Source: Sutterella megalosphaeroides
GTDB lineage: Bacteria; Pseudomonadota; Gammaproteobacteria; Burkholderiales; Burkholderiaceae_F
NCBI RefSeq assembly: GCF_003609995.1
Contig: NZ_AP018786.1
Coordinates: forward strand, 2,304,001 to 2,368,000
Reading direction: 5' to 3'
Length of the DNA stretch: 64,000 bases
Under the pieces are notes generated by a model that saw only the letters and a list, made by a program, of their open reading frames with translations, did no database searches and had not been told where the DNA came from. Positions 8,249-16,697 of this stretch are shown here, one piece after another (positions within the stretch are counted from its first letter, which is position 1; each line of letters starts with the position of its first letter). Made by a program: the position numbers and the translations under genes.

Positions 8249-9316
8249 TTACTTCTTGCAGCAGCAGTCGCCTTCCTGCTTCTGGGCGTTGGCTTCGTTG
8301 CCGCAGCAGCATTCGCCCTCGCCATGGTGGTGGCCTTCGCCGCCACAGCAGCATTCACCTTCACCGTGGTGGTGGCCGTGACCGCCGCAACCGCACTCGC
8401 CTTCGCCGTGGTGATGGCCGTGGCCGCCGCAACCGCATTCGCCTTCACCGTGGTGGTGATGGCCGTGACCGCCGCAGCCGCATTCGCCTTCACCGTGGTG
8501 ATGGCCGTGACCGCCGCAGCCGCATTCGCCTTCACCGTGGTGGTGGCCGTGGCCGCCGCAACCGCACTCGCCTTCGCCGTGGTGATGGCCGTGGCCGCCG
8601 CAACCGCACTCGCCTTCACCGTGGTGGTGGCCGTGGCCGCCGCAACCGCACTCGCCTTCGCCGTGGTGATGGCCGTGGCCGCCGCAACCGCACTCGCCTT
8701 CACCGTGGTGGTGGCCGTGGCCGCCGCAACCGCACTCGCCTTCACCGTGGTGGTGATGGCCGTGACCGCCGCAACCGCATTCGCCTTCACCGTGGTGGTG
8801 ATGGCCGTGACCGCCGCAGCCGCATTCTTCTTCACCGTGATGGTGATGATGGCCGTGGCCGCCGCCGCAACAGCAGCCGCCTTCGTGACGAACGAGACGG
8901 ATCGGGTCGAACGGGGCTTCTTCTTCCGCGACTTCGAGACCGATCATGCCGAGCATCTTCGCGAGGTTCGGCAGCGGGAGAACCGCAAAGCCGTTTTCGG
9001 CGTCGGCGATGCGCACGCCGCGATTGATCAGCGCGGCGGCGGCTTCACGCATGACGTTGATGTCGCCCGTCACGTGAAGGATCGGTTCGACGGCCGGACG
9101 AACCACCCAGAGGGCGCCCGTTTCGTCGATGAACACGTCGTTCACTTCGAGCGGGCGGCGTTCTTCAACGGCCACCGTAACGTCGCCGAGTTCGGTCGAG
9201 ATGACGTCGGGCCATTCGGCACGTTCGGCGGAGGTGAGAAGAAGCGCGTGGGCGCGTTCGAGAAGAACCTGAGCGGGAGCAGCCTCGGGGGGCAGGAGCT
9301 TCGTAAGGGTCGTCAT
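8249..9316 (-). CDS. UreE-like metal-binding protein with giant Cys/His repeat tail
   Basis: 355 residues. Residues 1-145 resemble urease accessory protein UreE: an N-terminal domain, then VEPILHVTGD, then a helix-strand segment ending GLEVAEEEAPFDP, which matches the GLxVxxxEAPFxPE region of UreE. The usual GNRH metal-site motif reads INRG, so the canonical interface His appears lost. From about residue 149 to 340 there are roughly a dozen repeats of 14-15 residues of the form ECGCGGHGHHH(H)GEG, then a CCC-rich end (DCCCKK). The tail could bind many nickel or other soft metal ions. No urease genes are nearby, so a role in nickel storage or delivery to hydrogenase, or in detoxification, is inferred. 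ATG 9316 has AGAGGT upstream. The likely alternative is a free-standing metal sponge. Confidence 0.75.
   Translation of the reverse strand: MTTLTKLLPPEAAPAQVLLERAHALLLTSAERAEWPDVISTELGDVTVAVEERRPLEVNDVFIDETGALWVVRPAVEPILHVTGDINVMREAAAALINRGVRIADAENGFAVLPLPNLAKMLGMIGLEVAEEEAPFDPIRLVRHEGGCCCGGGHGHHHHHGEEECGCGGHGHHHHGEGECGCGGHGHHHHGEGECGCGGHGHHHGEGECGCGGHGHHHGEGECGCGGHGHHHGEGECGCGGHGHHHGEGECGCGGHGHHHGEGECGCGGHGHHHGEGECGCGGHGHHHHGEGECGCGGHGHHHGEGECGCGGHGHHHGEGECCCGGEGHHHGEGECCCGNEANAQKQEGDCCCKK
8296..8872. repeat. Tandem repeat array encoding the Cys/His tail
   Basis: About twelve tandem 42-45-bp units vary by one codon (three or four His) and by GTGGTGATGG versus GTGGTGG spacing. On the opposite strand they create long artefactual Ala/Val-rich open frames. 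The high similarity implies recent expansion and possible copy-number variation between strains. Confidence 0.9.
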
Positions 9317-9337
9317 GTGAATGAAACCTCTGAATGA

Positions 9338-9368
9338 GAGTTCGCCCCGGCAAGGCCGGGGCGAACTC
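9338..9368 (-). promoter_or_regulatory. 14-bp hairpin in the leader of the UreE-like gene
   Basis: GAGTTCGCCCCGGC and its exact complement are separated by three bases, directly upstream of the AGAGGT ribosome site. There is no T-run, so it is not a plain terminator. It could affect RNA stability or translation. A possible -10 (TAAAAT) lies just upstream near 9391-9396 on the minus strand. Confidence 0.5.
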
Positions 9369-9450
9369 GATAAAGACTGAAGTGGACCTATTTTACCCGT
9401 CGAATCTCGAACGGGAAGAGGTCGGAAACAGCCTTTTACGGCGTAGTGCG

Positions 9451-9468
9451 TAGGGATTAGTACCCCTA
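9451..9468. promoter_or_regulatory. TAGTACCCCTA palindromic site upstream of the UreE-like gene
   Basis: TAGGGATTAGTACCCCTA is a near-palindrome about 135 bp upstream of the UreE-like start and directly against the purF stop. The block TAGTACCCCTA recurs at 58227-58237 upstream of dcuC. TACCCCT fits the NarL-type heptamer TACYYMT. A shared response-regulator site is inferred. Confidence 0.4.
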
Positions 9469-10998
9469 TCAGGCGAGGGTCGACTTCCCTTCTCCGGCCT
9501 CGTCGCCCTCTTCATCGGGGGCGGGCTTTGCGACGGGAGCATTGCGCGCGGCGTCGAGTCGGGCGAGGTATTCGTCCGTGATGTCGCCCGTCACATAGAC
9601 GCCGTCGAAGCACGAGCAGTCAAAGCGCGGCACGTCGGGGTTCATGTCGTGCAGAGCCCCCTTCAGGCCTTCGAGCGTCTGGTAGACGACGGCGTCGGCG
9701 CCGATCGCTTCCGCCACGGCCGCTTCGTCCTTGCCGTCGCCGCAGAGGAGTTCGCTCTTCGTGGGCATGTCGATCCCGTAGACGTTCGGGAACATCACGC
9801 GCGGAGCCGACGAGGCGACGAAGACCTTCTTCGCGCCCGATTCGCGGGCCATGCGCACGATTTCGCGCATGGTCGTGCCGCGCACGATCGAGTCGTCGAC
9901 GAGGAGGAGGTTCTTCCCTTCGAATTCGACGGGCATCGCGTTGAGCTTCTGACGGACGCTCTTCTTGCGCACGGCCTGGCCGGGCATGATGAAGGTGCGA
10001 CCGACGTAGCGGTTCTTGATGAAGCCTTCGCGGTAGGGGATGCCGAGTTCCTGCGCGAGCTGCTGGGCGCACGGACGGGAGCTGTCCGGAATCGGCATCA
10101 CGACGTCGATTTCCGAGAGGTCGAGCTTTTCGCGAACGGTCTTCGCGAGGTATTCGCCGAGCTTCAAGCGCGCGCCGTAGACGTTGATGCCGTCGATCGT
10201 GGAGTCGGGACGGGCGAAGTAGACGAATTCGAAGGCGCAGGGGTTGAGTTCGGCGTGTTCGGCGCACTGACGAACGGAGACGTTCCCCTTGAGGTCGATC
10301 CAGATCGCTTCGCCCGGCGCGATGTCGCGTTCGACCTTGAACCCGAGACCGATCATCGTCACGGATTCCGAGCTCACCATGTGTTCGATCGAGCCGTCTT
10401 CGGCCACGTTCGTGCCGTAGCAAAGCGGACGGATGCCGTGCGGGTCGCGGAAGGCGAGAAGGCCCTTGCCGGCAATGACGGCGCAGCACCCGTAGGAGCC
10501 GCGCACGCGACGGTGCACGGCCGCAACGGCTTCGAACACGCCTTCGGCGTCGAGGCTCTTCGTCTGCGTGACGCGCGAGATTTCCGTGGCGAGCACGTTG
10601 AGGAGCACTTCGGAGTCGCTCGTCGTGTTGATGTGACGACGATCCGTTTCGTAGAGTTCCTGCGTGAGTTCGGCGGCGTTCGTGAGGTTGCCGTTGTGCG
10701 CGAACATGATCCCGTAGGGAGCGTTCACGTAGAAGGGCTGGGATTCCTGGTTGGAGCTTGCGCACCCCTGGGTCGGGTAGCGCACCTGACCGATCCCGAT
10801 ATTGCCCGTGAGGTCGCGCATGTTGCGCGTGCGAAACACGTCGCGCACGAGCCCCATGGCCTTGTACATGTGAAAGTGAAGTCCGTCGAGCGTGGCAATG
10901 CCCGCCGCGTCCTGACCGCGATGTTGCAGGAGGTGCAACGCATCGTAGATGCGCTGGTTCACCGGTTCCCGGGACATCATGGCAACGATACCGCACAT
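9469..10998 (-). CDS. purF: Amidophosphoribosyltransferase (first step of purine synthesis)
   Basis: Makes 5-phosphoribosylamine from PRPP and glutamine. It has 509 residues. Translation from ATG 10998 begins MCGIVA, so Cys2 becomes the N-terminal glutamine-amidotransferase nucleophile; the in-frame start 12 codons upstream is rejected for this reason. The glutaminase domain (HRGQDAAGI, then FAHNGNLTN) is followed by the phosphoribosyltransferase domain with the PRPP loop LLVDDSIVRGTT. It is the last gene of the folC-dedD-cvpA-purF series, but a terminator-like hairpin lies between cvpA and purF, so it may also have its own promoter. Confidence 0.98.
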   Translation of the reverse strand: MCGIVAMMSREPVNQRIYDALHLLQHRGQDAAGIATLDGLHFHMYKAMGLVRDVFRTRNMRDLTGNIGIGQVRYPTQGCASSNQESQPFYVNAPYGIMFAHNGNLTNAAELTQELYETDRRHINTTSDSEVLLNVLATEISRVTQTKSLDAEGVFEAVAAVHRRVRGSYGCCAVIAGKGLLAFRDPHGIRPLCYGTNVAEDGSIEHMVSSESVTMIGLGFKVERDIAPGEAIWIDLKGNVSVRQCAEHAELNPCAFEFVYFARPDSTIDGINVYGARLKLGEYLAKTVREKLDLSEIDVVMPIPDSSRPCAQQLAQELGIPYREGFIKNRYVGRTFIMPGQAVRKKSVRQKLNAMPVEFEGKNLLLVDDSIVRGTTMREIVRMARESGAKKVFVASSAPRVMFPNVYGIDMPTKSELLCGDGKDEAAVAEAIGADAVVYQTLEGLKGALHDMNPDVPRFDCSCFDGVYVTGDITDEYLARLDAARNAPVAKPAPDEEGDEAGEGKSTLA

Positions 10999-11071
10999 AG
11001 TCGTGATCCTTGAAGAGGGAGAACTTCCCCGCACGTGAAGGGGTGCGCGGGAAGCTGGATTAACGAAAAGC

Positions 11072-11104
11072 GAAAAATAAAAAGACTCCGAAATTTTTTC
11101 GGAG
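11072..11104 (-). terminator. Terminator-like hairpin between cvpA and purF
   Basis: CTCCGAAA and TTTCGGAG flank a TTT loop. On the minus strand the stem is followed by TCTTTTTATTTTT, a strong T-tract. It would stop or attenuate cvpA transcripts before purF. Confidence 0.75.
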
Positions 11105-11188
11105 GTTCGAAACTTTGTTCGGTCCCCAAACGACCGATGGGCCGTGAGGTCGTGCGGTCGCGCACGCCCGTGAGGCCCATCCGTAATG

Positions 11189-11731
11189 TCAGAGTCCGAG
11201 CTCCTTCAATTTGTCGGTCATCTCAACGGCGACCCGCCCAGCGGGCGTTCTCATCGAGGCGATGCCCTCGGGGAGGTACGGCATCGACCAGTCGATCACC
11301 GTTTCCGCGGGCGCGATGAGGATCGACTGTCGCCACATCCGGCTCGCGCGCACGTCGTCGATCATGCCGAAGACGAAAACCGCCGCACACACCGCCACGA
11401 TCCCGCGGGTGAGACCGAAGACGGCGCCGAGCACCCGGTCTTCGAACGTCACTTCCGCCACTTCGAGCATCTTGCGCATGAGCGTGCCGAGAAGCCCGAA
11501 CGCAAAGAGCACCGCCACCACGATGCCGGCGCCGGCAATCAGCACGCGGGGAATCGTTCCGAGGCTCTCCAACGGAATGCGATCCGCGAGTTCGGCCGAG
11601 AAATTGAGGGCGAGCAGAATGCCGACGATCCAACCGGCTACGGCGAGCGTTTCCCGGACGACGCCGCGAACGACGCCGACGATGGTGGAAAGAAAGAGAA
11701 GCGCCAGAATGATCCAGTCGATTTCCGTCAT
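11189..11731 (-). CDS. cvpA: CvpA-family inner-membrane protein
   Basis: 180 residues with four hydrophobic segments in the first ~125 residues and a family-typical start (MTEIDWIILALLFLSTIVGVVRG is split here only by length: MTEIDWIILALL, then GVVRG). CvpA is required for colicin V production in E. coli and is linked to envelope stress and bile resistance; its molecular role is not settled. It lies directly upstream of purF, as in most proteobacteria. ATG 11731 lacks an obvious ribosome site. Confidence 0.93.
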   Translation of the reverse strand: MTEIDWIILALLFLSTIVGVVRGVVRETLAVAGWIVGILLALNFSAELADRIPLESLGTIPRVLIAGAGIVVAVLFAFGLLGTLMRKMLEVAEVTFEDRVLGAVFGLTRGIVAVCAAVFVFGMIDDVRASRMWRQSILIAPAETVIDWSMPYLPEGIASMRTPAGRVAVEMTDKLKELGL

Positions 11732-11937
11732 GGGAGGGCGGGGAGAAAGGTGGGCGGGTCGGGGCGGGGGAGCGCGGGAACCGAGGGCTCTCAGTGCTCC
11801 GTACGATCCGACACGAAAGGGATCCGAAAAAGTGCGCTTATTCTAGCGAAATTGCGCATAGACGGGCGTCTTTGAGGAGAGCTTTGCGTCGGGCGCAAGC
11901 TTCGCGCGCAAGGTTCCCGAAGTCGGTGCGGCACCGA

Positions 11938-11991
11938 CAAAACGGGCCGCCCGTCATGACGCCCGAAGGGCGTCGGGAGGGAGGCCCGTTT
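11938..11991 (-). terminator. Terminator after dedD
   Basis: Outer arms AAACGGGCC / GGCCCGTTT enclose an inner hairpin GACGCCC-TTC-GGGCGTC, with TTTTG following on the minus strand. It lies in the 293-bp dedD-cvpA gap, which holds nothing else recognisable. Confidence 0.7.
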
Positions 11992-12024
11992 GAAGTAAGA
12001 GCGAAGCGACAACGCTTCCGCGCT

Positions 12025-13536
12025 TTATTGCTGGCCGACCATCGGCTTCTGAGCGATGCCGTTCAGAACGATCGTCCCCTTGGCGCCTTCGGCTTCGCGC
12101 GCGTCCTTGAAGAGACCGACGCGAACGCGCCAGAGGGTCGCGCCCGGTCGCTCGACCGGAACGCGGTAGGCGGGCAAACCCAGAAGCGCGAGGCGCTTCA
12201 CGTACTTTTCGGCTTCAAGTTCGGAGCTCGTCGCCACGATCTGCACGTAGTAGCCCTTGCCGGTCGGGGGCGTGATGCCGACCGAGCGCACGGGCTTCTT
12301 TTCCGCCTCGGCTTCGGCCTTCGGCTCGTCCTTCGCGCCTTGAGCGGGCGCCTTGGCGTCGGGCTTCGCTTCGGGCTTTTCGGGTTTGGCCGCGGACTTT
12401 GCGGGCTTTGCGGGCACTTCGGGCTTCGCGTCGACCTTGGCGGGCGGCGTAACGGGGGCGGTAACGGGCGCCGTTTCGGCGGGCGTTTCCGCGGGGGCCG
12501 TACTCGGCACCACGTCGGGCACGTCGAGCGGAGTCGACTCCGTCGGCACGGGCGGAATTTCCGTTTGCATCGGAAGCTCGTCGTAGCTCGATTCGCTGTC
12601 GAGCACGAAAGGCGCCGCCACGACCACCGCCATCAGGAGGGCCGCGGCCCCGACGAGGCGATGACGCGTGCGACGACGGGCGGCGAGCTCTTCGTCGGAG
12701 GGCACTTCAACCTGAACCATCTTCGTGCGCTTCGGCGCGACGGCCTTGTCGCGCGGCACGGGCTTAGCGATCGGGGTCTGCGCTTCCACGTCGGCGCTCT
12801 TCGCGGCGGAGGCCGCAGCCGTGAAACCGCGGGACTGAGCCGCATCGGAGGCGCTCGGCGCCGCGCGGAAGGATTCGACCGCGGGGGAGGCGGGAGCCGC
12901 AGAGGGAGCGGACGGAGCCGCAGGCGCAACGGGAGAAACGGGCGGAACCGAAGCCGCGGACGCCGCAAAACCCGCGGACGCGGTGTTCGTGCCGGTCGTG
13001 TGGCTCGTGTTGTTGCTCATACCGGCAGCCCCGAAGGAGGCGCCGAAGCCCGTACCCGCAAAGGACGAACCGGAAGCGGAGCCCGCCGTCGAAGGAGCGG
13101 TCGGAGCGGCGCTCGAAGCGGCACTCGCGGGGAACGGGGACGCACCCGTCGAGAGCGCGGCGGGCGTTCCGGGCATAGCGGGCGACGAAGGAGACGAGAA
13201 GGTCTGCCAGGGGTTCACGCTCGCCGCATCGGCCGTACCGGTCGTGGGCGCCGAGGGCATGCTCGGAATATTGAAGGGATTGGCCGCGCCGGGGGCCGTC
13301 GGAGAAGCCGGAACCGTCGGAGCGGTAAAAGCGCTCGCCACGGAGGGCGCGGCGCCCGAGATCGCGTCGACGCCCGCTTCGGGGGCGTTCGGACGGGGAC
13401 TCATCCCCTCGCCGCTCGGCTGCCCGAGCACGGGCTCCTTCGGTTCGTCGAACGCATCAAGCTCGGCGCGACCGGGTTCGATGCGTTCGCCCTGCGTTTC
13501 GGACGTCTGCTTGCGAAAGCGATTGAAGAAGGACAT
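12025..13536 (-). CDS. DedD-like SPOR-domain cell-division protein
   Basis: 503 residues. A cytoplasmic Ala/Pro/Ser-rich N-terminal region of about 280 residues leads to an RRRTRHR cluster and a single membrane helix (near residue 295). A Pro/Ala/Lys-rich periplasmic linker then reaches a C-terminal SPOR domain (about 422-500, GYYVQIVATSSELEAEKYVK and onward), which binds denuded septal peptidoglycan. The place between folC and cvpA is that of dedD/SPOR genes. The cytoplasmic region is unusually long for DedD. ATG 13536 has GAGGA upstream. A run of 18 C on the coding strand lies about 120 bp upstream in the leader. Confidence 0.85.
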   Translation of the reverse strand: MSFFNRFRKQTSETQGERIEPGRAELDAFDEPKEPVLGQPSGEGMSPRPNAPEAGVDAISGAAPSVASAFTAPTVPASPTAPGAANPFNIPSMPSAPTTGTADAASVNPWQTFSSPSSPAMPGTPAALSTGASPFPASAASSAAPTAPSTAGSASGSSFAGTGFGASFGAAGMSNNTSHTTGTNTASAGFAASAASVPPVSPVAPAAPSAPSAAPASPAVESFRAAPSASDAAQSRGFTAAASAAKSADVEAQTPIAKPVPRDKAVAPKRTKMVQVEVPSDEELAARRRTRHRLVGAAALLMAVVVAAPFVLDSESSYDELPMQTEIPPVPTESTPLDVPDVVPSTAPAETPAETAPVTAPVTPPAKVDAKPEVPAKPAKSAAKPEKPEAKPDAKAPAQGAKDEPKAEAEAEKKPVRSVGITPPTGKGYYVQIVATSSELEAEKYVKRLALLGLPAYRVPVERPGATLWRVRVGLFKDAREAEGAKGTIVLNGIAQKPMVGQQ

Positions 13537-13655
13537 CTCGGAATCCTCGTGCGGCTTTTTTTTGGGGGCTCTATGGGTTTTGTCGGACGTTGAGGGCGGC
13601 GCCCCCGAAGGCGTCCCGGTAGTCGGGTCTCGGGCATCCTCGTTCGGTGCCCGTC

Positions 13656-13673
13656 GGGGGGGGGGGGGGGGGG
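13656..13673. repeat. Homopolymer run of 18 G (plus strand)
   Basis: Eighteen consecutive G lie ten bases after the folC stop and about 120 bases before the dedD start (C18 on the coding strand). Such tracts slip during replication and can be phase-variable, or they can be assembly errors. Confidence 0.95.
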
Positions 13674-13682
13674 CCGTCGATC

Positions 13683-14999
13683 TCAGCGCCGAACGCCTTC
13701 GCGCGCGAGCACTTCGAGAGCCGCCGTGACGGTCACAAAGGAGCCGAACACGATGATTCTAACAGTGCGATTTCCCGCGCGAGCGCCGATTTGTAAGGCT
13801 TCGTGCCGAGCCGCGGCAAGCGCTTTCTCGACGCTCTCATACGTGCGGATGCGGTCGCTCTCGACCCCGGCTTCGCGCATCGCGCCCGAAAGCTCCTCGG
13901 CGCTTGCCGCACGCGGCCCCGTGAGGCTCGCGACGAACCATGCGTCGAAGGACGAGCGCAAAATCTCGGCCACCCGTCGCATGTCCTTGTCGTGCAGCAT
14001 CCCGAAAACGGCAAGCGTCGTCTCGCCCTCGCGGCGCGTGAGGTCGATGTTGCGCCGGAGCACTTCGGCCGCCTGCGGGTTGTGACCCACGTCGAGAATC
14101 GTGCGGCAGGGGGTGTCGGTCACGTGCTCGAACCGGGCCGTGATGCGAACGTTCGTGAGGCCCGCTTCCACGGCGCGACGCTCGACGGGAAGCTTCTCGA
14201 CAAGCGCGTCGACGATACCGAGCACGCCCGCGGCGTTCCGATACTGGTTTTCGCCTTCGAGCGCGGGCTTCGGGAGCGCATCGAACTTCAGCGTGCGACC
14301 GCGGAAGTCGAAGGTGCCGTCCTCGCGCACCTCAACCGCAAAGTCGCGCCCGACCCGGCGGAAGTCGGCCTTGATCGCTTCGGCATGGTCCGAAACCGTC
14401 GCGGGGACGTCCGCGTCGGCGCAAAGCGACGGAATTCCGGGACGGTAAATGTGCGCCTTTTCAAGCCCGATCGCTTCGCGGGTCGTCCCGAGAAAGGCCG
14501 TGTGGTCGATCCCGATCGTCGTGATGATCGCCGCCGTCGGGTCGATCACGTTGACGGCGTCAAGTCGCCCGCCGAGACCCACTTCGAGGATGACGACGTC
14601 GAGGTTCGAGCGTTGGAAGAGCTTCAGAATGCCGAGCGCCGTGAATTCGAAGTAGGAAAGCGTCATGTCGCCGCGCGCGCGTTCGACTTCTTCGAAAACT
14701 TCGGAAAGCTCTTCGTCCGTCGCTTCGCGCCCGAAGATGCGGGCCCGTTCGTTGAAGCGCAGCAGGTGCGGCGACGTGTGCATGCCCGTACGGTACCCGG
14801 CCGCGCCGTAGATGCTTTCGAGCATCGCACAGGTCGACCCCTTCCCGTTCGTGCCCGCCACCGTGACGACGGGGCACGAAAAGCGGATGTCCATCCGTCG
14901 AACCATTTCCCGCATGCGCTCAAGCCCCATGTCGATGGGTTTGGCGTGCAGGGCTTCGATATGAGCGAGCCAGTCGTCGAGCGTGGCGTACGAGGTCAT
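13683..14999 (-). CDS. folC: Folylpolyglutamate synthase / dihydrofolate synthase
   Basis: Adds glutamate to dihydropteroate and folates. It has 438 residues. The Mur-ligase P-loop AGTNGKGST is at about residue 47. GMHTSPHLLRFNERARI, the LEVGLGGRLDA-type metal and substrate motif, and GIDHTAFLG are all present. The ORF is open over 110 codons upstream, but ATG 14999 (MTSYATLDDWLAHIEALH) matches family starts. It is the first gene of folC-dedD-cvpA-purF. In related bacteria accD lies directly upstream; here accD is 5.7 kb away beyond two opposite-strand genes. Confidence 0.97.
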   Translation of the reverse strand: MTSYATLDDWLAHIEALHAKPIDMGLERMREMVRRMDIRFSCPVVTVAGTNGKGSTCAMLESIYGAAGYRTGMHTSPHLLRFNERARIFGREATDEELSEVFEEVERARGDMTLSYFEFTALGILKLFQRSNLDVVILEVGLGGRLDAVNVIDPTAAIITTIGIDHTAFLGTTREAIGLEKAHIYRPGIPSLCADADVPATVSDHAEAIKADFRRVGRDFAVEVREDGTFDFRGRTLKFDALPKPALEGENQYRNAAGVLGIVDALVEKLPVERRAVEAGLTNVRITARFEHVTDTPCRTILDVGHNPQAAEVLRRNIDLTRREGETTLAVFGMLHDKDMRRVAEILRSSFDAWFVASLTGPRAASAEELSGAMREAGVESDRIRTYESVEKALAAARHEALQIGARAGNRTVRIIVFGSFVTVTAALEVLAREGVRR

Positions 15000-15270
15000 G
15001 AGTGTGTGTCCCGAATGTGTATGTGATGAGTGTTCGTTTCCGTTTGGCGCGTCGTGCGCATTGTGCGGCCTTCCCGGTTTTCGCTTTCTTCGGCGCCGGG
15101 TCGAACGGCGCCGCAAAACGACTCCCTTCGCAAGGCCGACCTTCGAACGGAATTTCGCATGATAGCGCCGCACGGCATGGCCGACGAAAGTCGCCGCGCG
15201 TTTCATAATGTGTTGAAAGCCCCGCGCCCTCGGGCAGAGGCCGAAAACATCATCCAACGGAGGTTCTTTC

Positions 15271-16562
15271 ATGCTCACCGACAAGGAAGATCTGGAAATC
15301 GTTCGCGAACTCGTCGAAACCCGCCGACGCATTCACCGCCGTCCCGAAGAAGGCTGGACCGAATTCGAAACGACGCACCTTGTGGCGGAGCGCCTTGAGG
15401 CGCTCGGCCTTCGCGTTCTGCTCGGCACCGACGTCATCCGACCCGAGGCCGTCATGGGGCGCGACCCGAAGCTCGTCGAAGAGGCCGTAAAGCGCGCCCT
15501 TGCGCACGGGGTCGAACGAAGTTTCATAGACCGCACCGGGGGCTTCACGGGCTGCGTCGGGATTCTCGAAACGGGGCCCCCGGGCCCGTCACGGCGTTTC
15601 GCTGTGACATGGACTGCGTGCTCGTCGGCGAAACGGACGCGCCCGAACATCTCCCGAACGCCGGGAGCTTTGCGTCCGAGCGGCCGGGCCTCATGCACGC
15701 ATGCGGGCACGATGCGCATACGGCCGTGGGGCTTGCGCTCGCGCGCTGGGCGTCGGAGCACCGCAACGAACTCTGCGGCACGCTGAAGTTCCTCTTTCAG
15801 CCCGCCGAAGAAGGCGTTCGGGGCGGAGGCCCCATGGCGGCCTCGGGCATCGTCGACGACGTGGACCTTCTGGTAGGGGCGCATGTCGGGACCTTCTGCC
15901 GACTCGGCGAAATCGGGATTTGCGAAGGCGGGTTCCTCGCGACGACGAAGCTCGACGTGCATTTCACGGGCGTGCCGTCGCACGCCGGGGCCGACCCCGA
16001 AAAAGGTCGCAGCGCCCTCATGGCGGCCTGCGCCGCCGCCATGATGTTCCAGGGCATTCCGCGCAGCGGCGAAGGCGACACGCGCATTTCGGTCGGGCGA
16101 CTCGTCGCGGGCGAAGGCCGCAACGTCACGCCCGTGCACGCGACCATGCAGCTCGAAGTGCGCGGGGCTACGGCCGCCGTGAACGACTACATGACCGAGA
16201 ACGTGTATCGGATCGTCGACGGGATCAAAGCCGCCTACGACGTCGAAGCGCGCGTGGAAAAAGCGGGCGAAGCGACAACGCTGCCCGTGTCGCCCGCGCT
16301 CCTCGACCGGCTCGAGCGGCTTGCGGGCACGATTCCGGGCGTCAAGGTCGAGCGCATTTCCCGCCCCTCGGGCAGCGAAGACTGCACGATGCTCATGCGC
16401 CGCGTGATCGAACACGGGGGCGAAGCCGCATACGTCCTTTACGGCGCGAACCAGAAGGGGCACCACCGGGCGGACTTCGACATCGAGGACGAAAAGTCGC
16501 TTCCGATCGCGTTCGAATTCCTGCGTGCATTCCTCGCCGACGCGAACGGCGTGCGCGGGTGA
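15271..16562 (+). pseudogene. AbgA-like M20 amidohydrolase, interrupted by a frameshift
   Basis: A metal-dependent M20 peptidase resembling the p-aminobenzoyl-glutamate hydrolase subunit AbgA. Frame 1 runs from ATG 15271 (ACGGAGG ribosome site) through RRRIHRRPEEGWTEFET and TGCVGILETG. After about 15573 the homology continues one base back (GPVTAFRCDMDCVLVGET, then HACGHDAH with the metal ligands) to the stop at 16562. The joined product of about 430 residues matches AbgA length. The break is in a GGGGCCCCCGGGCCC run at about 15573-15587, where one base seems to be missing. It may be a real pseudogene, a slippage-prone gene or a sequence error. Codon use downstream is normal. Confidence 0.85.
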
Positions 16563-16697
16563 TCTCTGCCGACCTTTGCGCGGGATGTCCGTATGGCGTC
16601 CCGCGTCGGGTCTTCTCCGGACCGACCCCCGCCCGTCGGGCCGCGCTTTGCTACCATCCCGTGATCCGAACTGCTTTCCCACGACAAGGATCCGACC

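Noticed and set aside
8280-8870. Possible CRISPR array
   Set aside because: The regular units are an in-frame protein repeat with no unique spacers.
8125-9337. Long Ala/Val-rich and Ala/Thr-rich frames opposite the UreE-like gene
   Set aside because: They are mirror readings of the Cys/His codon repeats. The minus-strand frame has a UreE-like domain, start site and terminator; the others do not.
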